A DNA stretch of 34,821 bases from Nitrospirota bacterium (GCA_021828805.1 JAJZCZ010000012.1:1-34821); one strand, 5' to 3'; positions 6,902 to 15,712 are shown, counted from the stretch's first letter. The notes: generated by a model from the sequence alone, not told the origin. Made by a program: numbers and translations.

Positions 6902-8275
6902 CTAGCCATCGACCTCTGCCTCCTTCTCTTCGAGGGAGACGGCCAGCTCCCGAAAGGCCTCGTCGATGGCGATCGTCTCCTCCCGGCCCTGACGCAGGAA
7001 ACCCGTCATCGTGGCGTGCAGACGGACGGCCCGGTCAAGTTCCGGATCTCCGCCGGCCACATAGGCCCCAATGCGGATAAGGTCTTCCGAGCGACGATAG
7101 AGCCCGTAGAGCCTTCTCCATTCCCGGGCAAGAGACTGCCGGTCGTCATCGATAATATCCGCCATCACCCGGGAGAGGCTGCCCATCGGCTCCACCGCCG
7201 GAAAGACCCCTTCATGCGCCAATGCCCGTGAGAGATGAATGTGTCCATCCAGGATCGCCGTCAGGGCTTCCGACAGGGGGTCGTCGGGAAGGTCCTCCCC
7301 CTCGACCAGTACCGTATAGATTCCCGTGATCGATCCGGAACCCTCCGCGCACCCGGCACGCTCGACAAGACGCGGGAGCTGGGCAAAGACCGAAGGGGTA
7401 AAGCCCCGGGCGGAAGGCGGCTCCCCCGTCGCCAGACCGATTTCCCGGAGAGCACCGGCATACCGTGTAAGCGAATCCATCATGAACAGGACGTTCTGTC
7501 CACGATCCCGGAACATCTCGGCGATAGCCATGGCAAAATGGGTCGCCCGGGTCTTGAGCAGAGGAGGAAGCTCTCCGGTCGCCACCACAAGGACAGTGCG
7601 GGAGAGCCCTTCCGGACCGAGATCCCGTTCGAGGAACTCCCGCACCTCCCGGCCCCGCTCCCCGATCAGGGCAATGACATTGACATCCACCGAGGCATTT
7701 CTCGCCATCATTCCCATCAGGGTGCTCTTTCCAACACCAGGCCCCGCAAAGATCCCGATCTTCTGTCCCTCTCCCACCGTTGCGAGGGCATTGATCGAAC
7801 GAACGGAAAGGTCCAGCGGCCGTTCGATGCGCCGGCGGAGCAGAGGGTTGACGGGGCGACCCCGAAGCGGAACCTCCACCGTTCCGGGGGGAAGGGAGCG
7901 GCCGTCCATAGGGCGGCCCAGGGGATCGAGCACCCGGCCAAGCCAGAGCGGGGAAACCCGGACAGAGGTGATCCGGCTCTTTCTGACAAGCCTGGTTCCA
8001 GGACGAACCCCTTCAAGATCACCCAGCGGCATGAGAAGGGTGCGCCCCTCCCGGAAGCCGACAACCTCGGCATCCACAGGAGGATCGGAGAGAAGGGTAC
8101 AGATTTCACCCACCCCCAGACTCATTCCCTTGGCCTCGATCATGAGGCCCACTCCCTGGACGACGAGACCTCCCTCCTGATCCGGAGAGAAGTCGGAGAG
8201 CAGAGACTCCATGGTCTCTCCAACCCCGTCAATCCATCGATGGCTCCTCTCCGGGTCAACCCCGATCGTTACCAT
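6902..8275 (-). CDS. fliI: Flagellum-specific export ATPase FliI
   Basis: FliI is the hexameric ATPase of the flagellar type III export apparatus. The 457-residue protein has the F1-beta-like fold order: an N-terminal barrel, Walker A at 178-185 (GPGVGKST, where many FliI have GSGVGKST), the segment ALIGERGREVREFLERDLG, Walker B in NVLFMMDSLTRYA, and the family box REIGLATGEPPSARGFTPSVF. The frame is open to 8473, but that extension lies inside fliH. The ATG at 8275 with a GGGAGAG site gives a normal-length protein and a 20-base overlap with fliH. Its partners FliH and FliJ flank it. Confidence 0.97.
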   Translation of the reverse strand: MVTIGVDPERSHRWIDGVGETMESLLSDFSPDQEGGLVVQGVGLMIEAKGMSLGVGEICTLLSDPPVDAEVVGFREGRTLLMPLGDLEGVRPGTRLVRKSRITSVRVSPLWLGRVLDPLGRPMDGRSLPPGTVEVPLRGRPVNPLLRRRIERPLDLSVRSINALATVGEGQKIGIFAGPGVGKSTLMGMMARNASVDVNVIALIGERGREVREFLERDLGPEGLSRTVLVVATGELPPLLKTRATHFAMAIAEMFRDRGQNVLFMMDSLTRYAGALREIGLATGEPPSARGFTPSVFAQLPRLVERAGCAEGSGSITGIYTVLVEGEDLPDDPLSEALTAILDGHIHLSRALAHEGVFPAVEPMGSLSRVMADIIDDDRQSLAREWRRLYGLYRRSEDLIRIGAYVAGGDPELDRAVRLHATMTGFLRQGREETIAIDEAFRELAVSLEEKEAEVDG

Positions 8276-9038
8276 CGCTCTCCCCTCCCTCTTTTGATCG
8301 CTCCTCCGGAATGGCGCCCAGCAGGGTTCCCCGGAAACTTCCCGCGGCGGCCTCGGGGTCAAACGACACGATCCGGTCCTGGAACCGGAGCTCGATCTTG
8401 TGGTCAGAAAGGTCCGGCGAGGCGGCCAAGCGCACTCCCCGCCCCTCCAGCTCCCGGATGAACTCCGGATCAAACCGGGTCACCCGCTGGTAATCCTCTG
8501 CAGAGACAAGAAGATCGGCAGTTCTCCCGGCAGCATACTCTCTCACAAGGCGGCCGAGAAGGCTCCGGACACCTTCCGGAGAGGCGAGGCTTTCGCCCAG
8601 GATCTTTCGAAAGGCCCGATCAAGAATGGTGAGCATCCTCGGAGCCATGGCTTCAAGGCGGTGTTCCTCAAAATCGGGAACCTGTGCCGCCCAGTCGAGC
8701 CACGCCTGCCGGAAAGGCGCCATCTCCCCGGCAATCTGTTTTTGGCCGTCAGCATATCCCGCCTCATACCCCTCGTTCCGGGCCCGGGACTCTACGTCGG
8801 CGAGCTTCTCGGAAAAATCAAAAAGCCCGGCCTCCTCTCCGGTCGTGGCCGGGGGCTCGGAGTTGCCTCTGGGCTTTGCTCCCGCCGGCCCCCTGCTCTG
8901 GGGGGGGGCAGCAGCGCGGACCTTCCCCCTGGGTGAAGCCGACGACCCTTCCTCCCGGCTGGAGGAGCCCGTCGACTCCCCGCCCTTGATGAAACTATCC
9001 GGACTCCACAGGGAGAAGCTTTTCCCTCCGTTAGACAA
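8256..9038 (-). CDS. fliH: Flagellar assembly protein FliH
   Basis: FliH binds and regulates FliI and links it to the C-ring. The 260-residue protein has a low-complexity N-terminal third rich in Ser, Gly, Pro and Arg, a GxxxG-type helical middle (EGYEAGYADGQKQIAG) and a C-terminal FliH/V-ATPase E-like domain (RKILGESLASPEGVRSLLGRLV, then VRLAASPDLSDHKIELRFQD). It overlaps fliG by eight bases at its start and fliI by 20 bases at its end, so the three genes are likely coupled. Family similarity is moderate, as is usual for FliH; position makes the call firm. Confidence 0.9.
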   Translation of the reverse strand: MSNGGKSFSLWSPDSFIKGGESTGSSSREEGSSASPRGKVRAAAPPQSRGPAGAKPRGNSEPPATTGEEAGLFDFSEKLADVESRARNEGYEAGYADGQKQIAGEMAPFRQAWLDWAAQVPDFEEHRLEAMAPRMLTILDRAFRKILGESLASPEGVRSLLGRLVREYAAGRTADLLVSAEDYQRVTRFDPEFIRELEGRGVRLAASPDLSDHKIELRFQDRIVSFDPEAAAGSFRGTLLGAIPEERSKEGGESDGNDRG

Positions 9039-10035
9039 TCTGCTCTCCTCCCCGTCCCAGGATCACGAGTTTTCCTTCGGCCTCGAGCCGGCGGACCACC
9101 TTCATGATTTCCGCCTGCGATGTCTCCACATCCTTGAGGGGAATTCCTCCCATGGACTCGATGTCGTCCTTGAGAGCCGCCTGGGCCCGGGTCGACATGT
9201 TGGACAGGATCTTGTCCTTGACCGTATCGCCGGCACCGCGCATGGCCTTGGTCAGCACATCGCGGGAGACGCTCTGCAAGAGAGCCTGGATTCCGCGGTT
9301 GTCGACCATGACCAGATCGTCGAAAACGAACATGAGCGAGCGGATCTGCTCTGCCACCGCCTGGTCGTTCTGGCTGATGAAGTCGAGAATTCCTTCCGAG
9401 GTGGAACGATCCATCTCGTTGAGGAGGTTGGCCGTCTTCTCGATCCGGCTGACTCCGAGACTCGTGAGCGATCCCCCCATCATCTGGATCTCGGTCGAGA
9501 GGACCTCCTCGAGATCCCGGACAACCTGGGGATTGATGTCCTCCAGGGTCGCCATCCGGAGAACCACATCGGCCTTCAGCGTCTCCGGAAGATAGGCCAG
9601 AACATTCGCGGTCTGGTTTGGGTTCAGATAGTTCAGAATCAAGGCGATTGTCTGAGGGTGCTCGTTTCTGATCAGATTTGCGATCGACTTGGGATCCATC
9701 CACTTGAGGGACTGGAGGTTGGTCCCCTCCTGGTCGTTCATGCTCTCGAAAATCTGGTCGGCCTGCTCCTTGCCCAGGGATTTTTCGAGGATTTCCCGCA
9801 TGTACTTCTCCCCCATGCGAGGCAACCCCCGGGTCGCCTTGTAGACCACAGAGAACTCGCCCATCACCTCGTCGATCTCCTCGGTACTGACCTCCCCCAT
9901 CTGGGCGATCAGACTCGAGATCACTCCGACTTCCTTGATGTCGAGCTGCTTCAGGATCTCCGCCGCCACCTCGGGGCCCACCGCCGCGACGAAGATCGCC
10001 GCCTTTTCCAGCCCCGACAGCTTCCTTTTTGCCAC
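9031..10035 (-). CDS. fliG: Flagellar motor switch protein FliG
   Basis: FliG forms the upper C-ring, binds FliF and generates torque against the stator. The 334-residue protein has all three domains: an N-terminal part (KAAIFVAAVGPEVAAEILKQL), a middle domain with EHPQTIAL at 125-132 in place of the usual EHPQ motif context, and a C-terminal torque helix (MFVFDDLVMVDNRGIQALL) with the charged residues that face the stator. The C-terminus extends with KDVETSQAEIMKVVRRLEAEGK, as in FliG. It follows fliF by 12 bases. Because fliM is absent nearby, the partner that links FliG to FliN must be encoded elsewhere if the switch is standard. Confidence 0.97.
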   Translation of the reverse strand: MAKRKLSGLEKAAIFVAAVGPEVAAEILKQLDIKEVGVISSLIAQMGEVSTEEIDEVMGEFSVVYKATRGLPRMGEKYMREILEKSLGKEQADQIFESMNDQEGTNLQSLKWMDPKSIANLIRNEHPQTIALILNYLNPNQTANVLAYLPETLKADVVLRMATLEDINPQVVRDLEEVLSTEIQMMGGSLTSLGVSRIEKTANLLNEMDRSTSEGILDFISQNDQAVAEQIRSLMFVFDDLVMVDNRGIQALLQSVSRDVLTKAMRGAGDTVKDKILSNMSTRAQAALKDDIESMGGIPLKDVETSQAEIMKVVRRLEAEGKLVILGRGGEQIV

Positions 10036-10047
10036 CAGCCGCCCCTC

Positions 10048-11637
10048 CTACTTTTCCTTGAGCCAGAGCCTGAGGACCTGGGCCGCCTGTGAAGGATCCT
10101 CCTGGGTCATCCGGGCAATTTCCTCCTTGCTGGAAGAGACCGCCTCCCGCTCCTCCCGTTCGGGGATCGGGACTCCCATCGGACCCGACACGGGCATGGG
10201 CATGGACTTGGTCATCATGCTCTGGAGAATGGGCTTCAGGATGAAGAGGCTGAAGACCAGGACAAGAAGGCCACCCAGGAAGATCTCAAGCAGGGGCATG
10301 AAGGGCTTCAGCCGTTCGGCCATCCGGACTTCCTGCGTCTTCTCTTCGGGAGCCGCGGCGGCAAAGGGAACAGAGTCGACCACCACCGTGTCTCCGCGGG
10401 TCGAATCATAGCCGATGGCGTTCTGAACAATCCGTGTGAAGGAGGCCAGCTCTTCAGGGGTCCGCGGTTCGTAGAGCCGCGTCTCACCCTTCTTGCCCGT
10501 CACAATCCGGGTCTTCCCGTTCACCAGCACAGAAACCGAGATGCGGGAAACCGTTCCGGTGGGCAGGACGATATGGCTCAAGGTATGGCTGACGTCGTAG
10601 TGTTCAATATCCTTCTTCTTGGAATACTTCGTCTGGGTACCATCCTTGGGTCCCAGGGGGGGAGACGCCACCTTCCCGTTGGAGCCTGGAATATTGCTCA
10701 GGATCCCGGGGACACCCACGGGAACGATCCGGGAACCGGACGACTTTTCTCTCAGCTTTTCGCGTTCGGAGAGGGCCCGTCCCTTGGGGTCATAGAGCTC
10801 CCGGGTCTCTTCCACCCGGCGAAAGTCGAGCGAAGCATTCACGCGAACGACGGACTGACCTTCCCCAAGAACCTGGTCGAGCATGGACTGGACACGGTTT
10901 CTAAGACGGTGCTCCACCATCGCCTGGTAGGCAAGCTGGGCCTTGGTCAGCTCTCCCGGGACAAGGCCCGGGCGCTTTTCATTCAGGATCGTGCCTGTGT
11001 TGTCGACGACGGTGACATGATCAGGGGTCAGCCCCTCGACGGCATTGGCAACAAGATGAACGATCCCTTTCACCTGGGGACGGGAGAGGGAGCGTCCGGG
11101 CTTGAGACGAACGAGGACGGAGGCATGCGCCCCCTTCTGGTGGCGCAAGAAGACAGAGTGGCGGGGCAGCACGATGGAAACCCGGGCCAGGGCAATGGGG
11201 CTCATCTCCTCGATGGTGCGGTCGAGCTCCGACTGGAGGGCCTGGAGATACTGGACGTGCTGGACAAAGTCAGTCGTGGTCAGAGAAGGATGGTTGAAGA
11301 TGGAAAATCCGGCGCCGTGATGGCGGGGCAGTCCGTCATCGGCCAGCTGCATCCTGAGGGTATAGACCTGCTTTTTCGGAACCCTGATCACCGTCCCTTT
11401 CGAGTCGGTGTCATAGGAGATCCCCATACGGTCGAGCTTCTGGGAGATTTCGAAGCTGTCTGTCGGACTGAGGTGGGAATAGAGAACAGCCTTGTCCGCT
11501 CTTTTCCCGATCGTTCCCAGGAAAACAAGAAGCGCCACCAGGAGGGCCCCGAGGACCCCGGCCACGACCTTTTGCACCATTGTCAGGCGGCCGAACCACA
11601 ACGAGACCGTTTCCATTGTCTTCCTGAGAATTTCCAT
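10048..11637 (-). CDS. fliF: Flagellar MS-ring protein FliF
   Basis: FliF builds the MS-ring in the inner membrane, the base of the flagellum. The 529-residue protein has an N-terminal membrane helix (VAGVLGALLVALLVFLGTIG, about 26-45), the ring-building motifs (LYSHLSPTDSFEISQKLDRM, YLQALQSELDRTIEEM, ARVSIVLPRHSVFLR, VKGIVHLVANAVEGLTPDHV), a long periplasmic region, a second membrane helix (LEIFLGGLLVLVFSLFIL) and a C-terminal tail that binds FliG (AAQVLRLWLKEK). A GGAGG ribosome site precedes the ATG at 11637. It sits between fliE and fliG, the common order. Confidence 0.97.
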   Translation of the reverse strand: MEILRKTMETVSLWFGRLTMVQKVVAGVLGALLVALLVFLGTIGKRADKAVLYSHLSPTDSFEISQKLDRMGISYDTDSKGTVIRVPKKQVYTLRMQLADDGLPRHHGAGFSIFNHPSLTTTDFVQHVQYLQALQSELDRTIEEMSPIALARVSIVLPRHSVFLRHQKGAHASVLVRLKPGRSLSRPQVKGIVHLVANAVEGLTPDHVTVVDNTGTILNEKRPGLVPGELTKAQLAYQAMVEHRLRNRVQSMLDQVLGEGQSVVRVNASLDFRRVEETRELYDPKGRALSEREKLREKSSGSRIVPVGVPGILSNIPGSNGKVASPPLGPKDGTQTKYSKKKDIEHYDVSHTLSHIVLPTGTVSRISVSVLVNGKTRIVTGKKGETRLYEPRTPEELASFTRIVQNAIGYDSTRGDTVVVDSVPFAAAAPEEKTQEVRMAERLKPFMPLLEIFLGGLLVLVFSLFILKPILQSMMTKSMPMPVSGPMGVPIPEREEREAVSSSKEEIARMTQEDPSQAAQVLRLWLKEK

Positions 11638-11660
11638 TTAGAGATCCTCCGCGTTCATGC

Positions 11661-11975
11661 CTACAGAGGCATGTTTTCCATTTCCTGGTAAGCCTTCACA
11701 ATCCGGTCCCGCACCTGCATCATCAAGTGGAAGGAGACATCGGCCTGGGCCATCTCGATCATTGTCTGGTGGAGAGTCACTCCGTTCTGTCCCGTGGAAA
11801 AATCCTGGATGGTCTTGTCGGCCTCGTTCTGCAGGGAGTTCACCCGCGCGATCGAGTCCTTGAGAACATGCACGAAGTTCTCCTCTCCGGAGTGGCCGGA
11901 GGCCTTTGTCGTCTCCTTCGGAGCCAGCTCTTCAGCGGCAGCCTGCGTCCGCAGGATTTTTGGATCAAAGTCCAC
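11661..11975 (-). CDS. fliE: Flagellar hook-basal body complex protein FliE
   Basis: FliE joins the MS-ring to the proximal rod and is the first exported rod component. The small helical protein shows the family C-terminus: FVHVLKDSIARVNSLQNEAD, then LHQTMIEMAQADVSFHLMMQVRDRIVKAYQEM. An ATG at 11993 is open in frame, but it carries the ribosome site within its own first codons (AGGGAGG). That site lies six bases before a GTG at 11975, which gives a 104-residue protein of normal length, so the GTG is preferred. It lies 56 bases after flgC and 23 before fliF. Confidence 0.92.
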   Translation of the reverse strand: MDFDPKILRTQAAAEELAPKETTKASGHSGEENFVHVLKDSIARVNSLQNEADKTIQDFSTGQNGVTLHQTMIEMAQADVSFHLMMQVRDRIVKAYQEMENMPL

Positions 11976-12031
11976 AAGACACCTCCCTGTCATCCATCTC
12001 CCGACCGACCGTTCCCGGATGACCCATGATC

Positions 12032-12469
12032 CTAGACATGAATCGTCAGATCCTTCGACGCCATCCTCTTGGTGGTGTCGAGGGCGGTCAGATTCGCCTC
12101 ATAGGCCCGGGAGGCATCGATGAGGTTGGTCATCTCCTCCAGCTTCGAGACGTTGGGATGCGTCACATATCCGTCACGATCGGCATCCGGATTGTTCGGA
12201 TCGTAGACCCGGGTCAGGGGTCGGGGATCCCGGACCATGCCCAATACCCGAACTTCCTTGACGGGACTCTCTTTTGGAGAGTTCAAAACATCCGAAAACG
12301 ACCGTCCCGGAGCCACGGCGGCAAAGATCACATCCCGGCGTTCATAGGTTCCGTTTGGATTACCCCGGGTTGCATCGGCGTTAGCCAGATTGCCGGCAAG
12401 AACATTCAGCCGCACCCGCTCTGCCTCAAGACCGGAGGCAGAGATCCTCATTGCGTCAGAGAATCCCAT
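12032..12469 (-). CDS. flgC: Flagellar proximal rod protein FlgC
   Basis: FlgC is one of the rod subunits. The 145-residue protein carries the rod N-terminal motif (AMRISASGLEAERVRLNVLAGNLANADAT), the central FlgC segment with VRVLGMVRDPRPLTRVYDP and PDADRDGYVTHPNV, and the C-terminal helix (EEMTNLIDASRAYEANLTAL). Length and motifs match FlgC closely. A GGGAGATAGAG ribosome site overlaps the flgB end region and precedes the ATG at 12469. It is the second gene of the operon. Confidence 0.96.
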   Translation of the reverse strand: MGFSDAMRISASGLEAERVRLNVLAGNLANADATRGNPNGTYERRDVIFAAVAPGRSFSDVLNSPKESPVKEVRVLGMVRDPRPLTRVYDPNNPDADRDGYVTHPNVSKLEEMTNLIDASRAYEANLTALDTTKRMASKDLTIHV

Positions 12470-12471
12470 CT

Positions 12472-12846
12472 CTATCTCCCTTCACCCGAAATGGAGTCGC
12501 CCATCATCCGGTACTTCCAGCCGACCATGGAGGCCAGAGCATTGTAGTTCCCGGTATTTGAGGCGAGCTTCTGCATTTCAAGCTCAATGTTGACCGTATT
12601 GAGGTCGTTACCGATCGTCTCGTCGGTATTGACGGTAAGCGTCCCTTCCGTGCGATCGAGCTTGTCCCGGGAGGGGGCGTCCAGAGCCCGGGCCAGTTCA
12701 TCCTTGAAGGAGATATCCCGGGTCTGGTAGCCGGGGGTATCCTGGTTGGCAATATTACCTACGAGAAGCAGATGGCGGCGGGAACGGATATCCATCGTCA
12801 CCTTGAGAAGGTCTGTTGTCCGGTCAAACAGGTGAACCTGACTCAT
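12472..12846 (-). CDS. flgB: Flagellar proximal rod protein FlgB
   Basis: FlgB is a rod subunit. The 124-residue protein has the rod motif (LLLVGNIANQDTPGYQTRDISFKDEL), an internal segment with NDLNTVNIELEMQKLASNT, and the C-terminal FlgB signature (YNALASMVGWKYRMM). An AAGGAG site lies seven bases before the ATG at 12846; the frame is open 51 bases further upstream but without a comparable site. This is the first gene of the flagellar operon, with a sigma-54 promoter about 75 bases upstream. Confidence 0.96.
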   Translation of the reverse strand: MSQVHLFDRTTDLLKVTMDIRSRRHLLLVGNIANQDTPGYQTRDISFKDELARALDAPSRDKLDRTEGTLTVNTDETIGNDLNTVNIELEMQKLASNTGNYNALASMVGWKYRMMGDSISGEGR

Positions 12847-12919
12847 GTCGATCTCCTTTGTGCCCTGGAGGAAAACCCGACTGACGATTCCCTCCACTGG
12901 CCTCTACAGCCAAGCAACT

Positions 12920-12935
12920 AGCAATTTTCATGCCT
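12920..12935 (-). promoter_or_regulatory. Sigma-54 (-24/-12) promoter of the flgB operon
   Basis: On the minus strand the element reads AGGCATGAAAATTGCT. GG and GC are ten bases apart and nine of eleven defined consensus positions match (TGGCAC-N5-TTGC, with A for the first T and T for the final C of the -24 box). Transcription should start near 12,909, leaving a leader of about 63 bases before flgB. It lies in the only sizeable gap between fleR and flgB. Sigma-54 activators of the FleQ and FleR kind, encoded just upstream, would be the natural regulators. Confidence 0.75.
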
Positions 12936-13039
12936 TAAAACAAAGAATTACCCCAAGAAGCGATGAAACAAGGTGGACTATCTTCTCGTCCTCCTGGAGC
13001 CCGGGAGGAACGGAGAGGCCAGCGGGAAATTTTTTCCGC

Positions 13040-14437
13040 CTAGGACTCTCCGTTTTCTCCAAAGACGATTCCATATTCGGAGAGCTTGTTCCGGAGCGTC
13101 CGGACATTGATTCCCAGAAGTCTGGCAGACTGGGCCTTGTTTCCTCCGCAGGAGGCCAGTGTCCGGAGAATCAGCTCCCGTTCGACCTCCCAGACGGAGC
13201 GTCCCGGACGAATCCCCTCTTCCTGGGGAGCGACCGGAGCCAGAGAGGCCTCCTCCGAACACTCCGAGGGATCGAGGAGGTCTTCGAGGTGCTCGGGGCG
13301 GATGGCACGTCCTGCCGCCAGAAAGGCCGCCCGGGTCACCACATTCTCAAGTTCCCGGACATTGCCGGGCCAGGAGTGGCGGGAGAGATGCCCCATCGCC
13401 TCCGGCGTGAAGGGACCCACTGCCATATGGGATTGTTCAAAGGCAAGACGAAATCGCTCGGCAAGCAAAGGAATATCCTCCGAGCGTTCCCTGAGAGGGG
13501 GCAATGTCACGGGAAAAACCCGGAGCCGGTAGTAGAGATCCTCCCGAAAGTGGCCGGACCGGACCTCTTCTTTCAGATTCCGGTTGGTTGTCGCCACAAT
13601 CCGGATGTCCACCGGAACCGGCCGGGTCCCCCCCACCCGGTCAATCTCGCGCTCCTGGATCACTCGCAGGAGCTTGGCCTGGAGGGATATCTCCATCTCT
13701 CCAATTTCATCAAGGAGAATCGTCCCGGTATGAGCCAGCTCGAATTTTCCGATTTTTCTGACAGCCGCCCCGGAAAAGGCTCCTTTTTCATAGCCAAAGA
13801 GTTCGGATTCGAGGAGGTTGTCGGGAAGTGCGGCGCAGTTGACGGCCACAAAGGGGCGATGCGCCCGGGTCGAACGCTCGTGAAGGTAGCGGGCGATAAG
13901 CTCTTTTCCCGTCCCGCTCTCCCCTTCGATCAGGACCGTCGCCGGAGTGGCGGCCACGGCGTCAATCATGCCAAGGATACGGATCATCCCGGGGTCCCGG
14001 GTCAGAATGGGACGGGAGACGGACTCCCAGGGTCCCGTCCGGCCCGACGGGAGAGCGGGGGCGAGAGCGGAGCGGGAGGGCTTTAAAATCTTTCGGAGAT
14101 CATCCGCCTTGAAGGGCTTCGTCAGGAAATTGACAGCTCCCTGCTGCATCGCCGCAACGGCCTGGGGAACGGTTCCGTACCCCGTCATCAGGATGACACG
14201 TGTCAGGGGAGCCGTCGAACGGAGGTGGGAGAGGAGTTCCATACCGTCAACCGAGGGCATACGGACATCGCTGATCACCCAGCCGTATTCCTCACGGGAG
14301 AGCTTTTCCATCGCCTCTTTGCCATTCTGGGCAAGGCTTACGCGAAATCCGTCCTGGCGTAGAGTCTCGCCCAGGGCGATCGCCATCTCCGGCTCGTCAT
14401 CGACCACCAGAATGCTTCCGGCGTCCTGCGTTCCCAC
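13040..14437 (-). CDS. fleR: Sigma-54 dependent flagellar response regulator (FleR/FlrC-like)
   Basis: This 465-residue NtrC-type activator has three domains. The receiver has the acidic pair D13-D14, phosphoacceptor D57 (VISDVRMP), T85 and K107. The AAA+ domain has Walker A GESGTGKE at 172-179, the sigma-54 contact loop at 219-224 and Walker B LLDEIGE at 241-247. The C-terminus is a Fis-type helix-turn-helix (NKAQSARLLGINVRTLRNKL). The contact loop reads GAFSGA rather than the usual GAFTGA. The start is a GTG at 14437 behind a strong AGGAGG. It follows the kinase gene by 24 bases and lies next to flgB, so control of the flagellar sigma-54 promoters is inferred. The Fle name is by similarity and position, not proof of orthology. 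Confidence 0.88.
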   Translation of the reverse strand: MGTQDAGSILVVDDEPEMAIALGETLRQDGFRVSLAQNGKEAMEKLSREEYGWVISDVRMPSVDGMELLSHLRSTAPLTRVILMTGYGTVPQAVAAMQQGAVNFLTKPFKADDLRKILKPSRSALAPALPSGRTGPWESVSRPILTRDPGMIRILGMIDAVAATPATVLIEGESGTGKELIARYLHERSTRAHRPFVAVNCAALPDNLLESELFGYEKGAFSGAAVRKIGKFELAHTGTILLDEIGEMEISLQAKLLRVIQEREIDRVGGTRPVPVDIRIVATTNRNLKEEVRSGHFREDLYYRLRVFPVTLPPLRERSEDIPLLAERFRLAFEQSHMAVGPFTPEAMGHLSRHSWPGNVRELENVVTRAAFLAAGRAIRPEHLEDLLDPSECSEEASLAPVAPQEEGIRPGRSVWEVERELILRTLASCGGNKAQSARLLGINVRTLRNKLSEYGIVFGENGES

Positions 14438-14461
14438 CTCTCACCTCCTGACCCCCCCCGG

Positions 14462-15712
14462 TTATCCCGTCAGGGGGCCTCCCGCGGGAAGGGCCAGGAC
14501 GAACATCGTCCCCTCCCCTTCCCGCACATATCTGACATCTCCTCCATGGGCGACTGCGATGTTGTGCACGATAGACAACCCGAGTCCCGTTCCCTTGGCC
14601 CGCGTGGTAAAAAACGGGTCAAAGATGCGCTCGGCTATCTCATTAGCAATACCCATGCCATTGTCAAAAACACGAAAGACCACTGTCCCCTCGGAACCGC
14701 GGGAACACTCGAGACGGATCGTCCGGGAGTTTTTCCCTCCCTCCGGCTCTGCCGATCCCGGCAGAGCGTTCACCGCCTCAAGAGCGTTGGTTGCCAGGTT
14801 GAACAAGGCATGGTAGAGAAGGTCTCCGTCGCCGGAGAGTGTCAGGGAAGACTCGGGAACGAGAGCGCGGATATCGGGAGGCATCCGGTCACGGGAGGAG
14901 GAGGCCGCCATGCGGGTCAGGTCCCGGGAGAGCCGGAGTACAAGTTCCCGCGCATCAACTTCCTCTTCTTCAAGGGAAGGGGTCCGCGTATGGTAGAGAA
15001 GATTGCCCACCAGCCGGTCCATGGAGGCAATCGATGTTTCCATATGGCCAAGATATTCGAGGCTCTGAGGGCTGCCTCGCTCACGTTCAAGCAGCGAACG
15101 GAAAAGCTCGAGGCTTCCCAGAGGGCTGCGCAACTCGTGGGCGATCTGGGCGATCATCTCTCCCATGGCCCGGAGACGGCGGTCCCGGGAGACCTCTTCT
15201 TCCATCTCCTTGAGACGCGTGGCATCGGAGAAGACGAACACATATCCGATCTCCTGGCCTTCCGGCCCCCGGACCGGCCGACGAACCGCCACCCACGATC
15301 GCCCTCCATGGTCGAAGGCCACCGAGACCTCCCGGACGGCTTCCTGTACCGGTGGCCAGAGACCTTTCTCAGCAAGAAGCGGGAGAAATGGCGAAGAGTG
15401 GGGGTCGGCAAAGGCCCCCATGGCAGGGTTGCTGTAAAGGGGAACACCTCCGGGCAGGAGAACAGCCACCCCGGAAGAAAGGCTTTCAAGGATGGCTTCA
15501 AGAAAGCTTCCCTGGCGATCGAGGGCCCGGTTGGTCCGGGTCAGGTCCTCGGAGAGCTCAGCGATACGGCGTTCAAGTGCCGTATAAGAGGAGACGAGAG
15601 ACTCTGAGGCCGACTGGAAAGAGAGAAAGGCCTGACGGAGAATTTCCTCTCGCTCTTCGGGACGAACGGGTCCGGCGGAAGATCCCGGGGGGGAGGGATC
15701 AGGGTCCCGCAT
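14462..15712 (-). CDS. fleS: Soluble PAS-type sensor histidine kinase (FleS/FlrB-like)
   Basis: This 416-residue kinase has no membrane segment. An N-terminal helical coil (about 20-65) leads into a PAS-like domain (about 70-165, SFLEAILESLSSGVAVLLPG to YVFVFSDATRLKEME), a dimerisation/phosphoacceptor domain with H192 (AQIAHELRSPLGSLELF), and an ATPase domain with N box (FNLATNALEAV), G1 (DNGMGI), F box (FDPFFTTRAKG) and G2 (GTGLGLS). It overlaps the TPR gene by 14 bases and precedes its presumed partner fleR by 24 bases. The soluble build and neighbours match flagellar FleS/FlrB kinases, which are thought to sense assembly state from inside the cell. Confidence 0.85.
   Translation of the reverse strand: MRDPDPSPPGSSAGPVRPEEREEILRQAFLSFQSASESLVSSYTALERRIAELSEDLTRTNRALDRQGSFLEAILESLSSGVAVLLPGGVPLYSNPAMGAFADPHSSPFLPLLAEKGLWPPVQEAVREVSVAFDHGGRSWVAVRRPVRGPEGQEIGYVFVFSDATRLKEMEEEVSRDRRLRAMGEMIAQIAHELRSPLGSLELFRSLLERERGSPQSLEYLGHMETSIASMDRLVGNLLYHTRTPSLEEEEVDARELVLRLSRDLTRMAASSSRDRMPPDIRALVPESSLTLSGDGDLLYHALFNLATNALEAVNALPGSAEPEGGKNSRTIRLECSRGSEGTVVFRVFDNGMGIANEIAERIFDPFFTTRAKGTGLGLSIVHNIAVAHGGDVRYVREGEGTMFVLALPAGGPLTG

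Noticed and set aside
7235-8461. 408-codon plus-strand frame opposite fliI and fliH
   Set aside because: It covers the conserved ATPase gene in antisense, with Arg/Pro/His-rich low-complexity sequence typical of shadow frames.
8626-10092. 488-codon plus-strand frame opposite fliH and fliG
   Set aside because: His/Asp/Leu-rich shadow of fliG codons, no start signal, no recognisable domain.
12960-13039. Terminator between fleR and the flgB promoter
   Set aside because: Short inverted repeats occur (GCGGAAA...TTTCCCGC with a bulge), but no T-run follows, so a terminator cannot be claimed.
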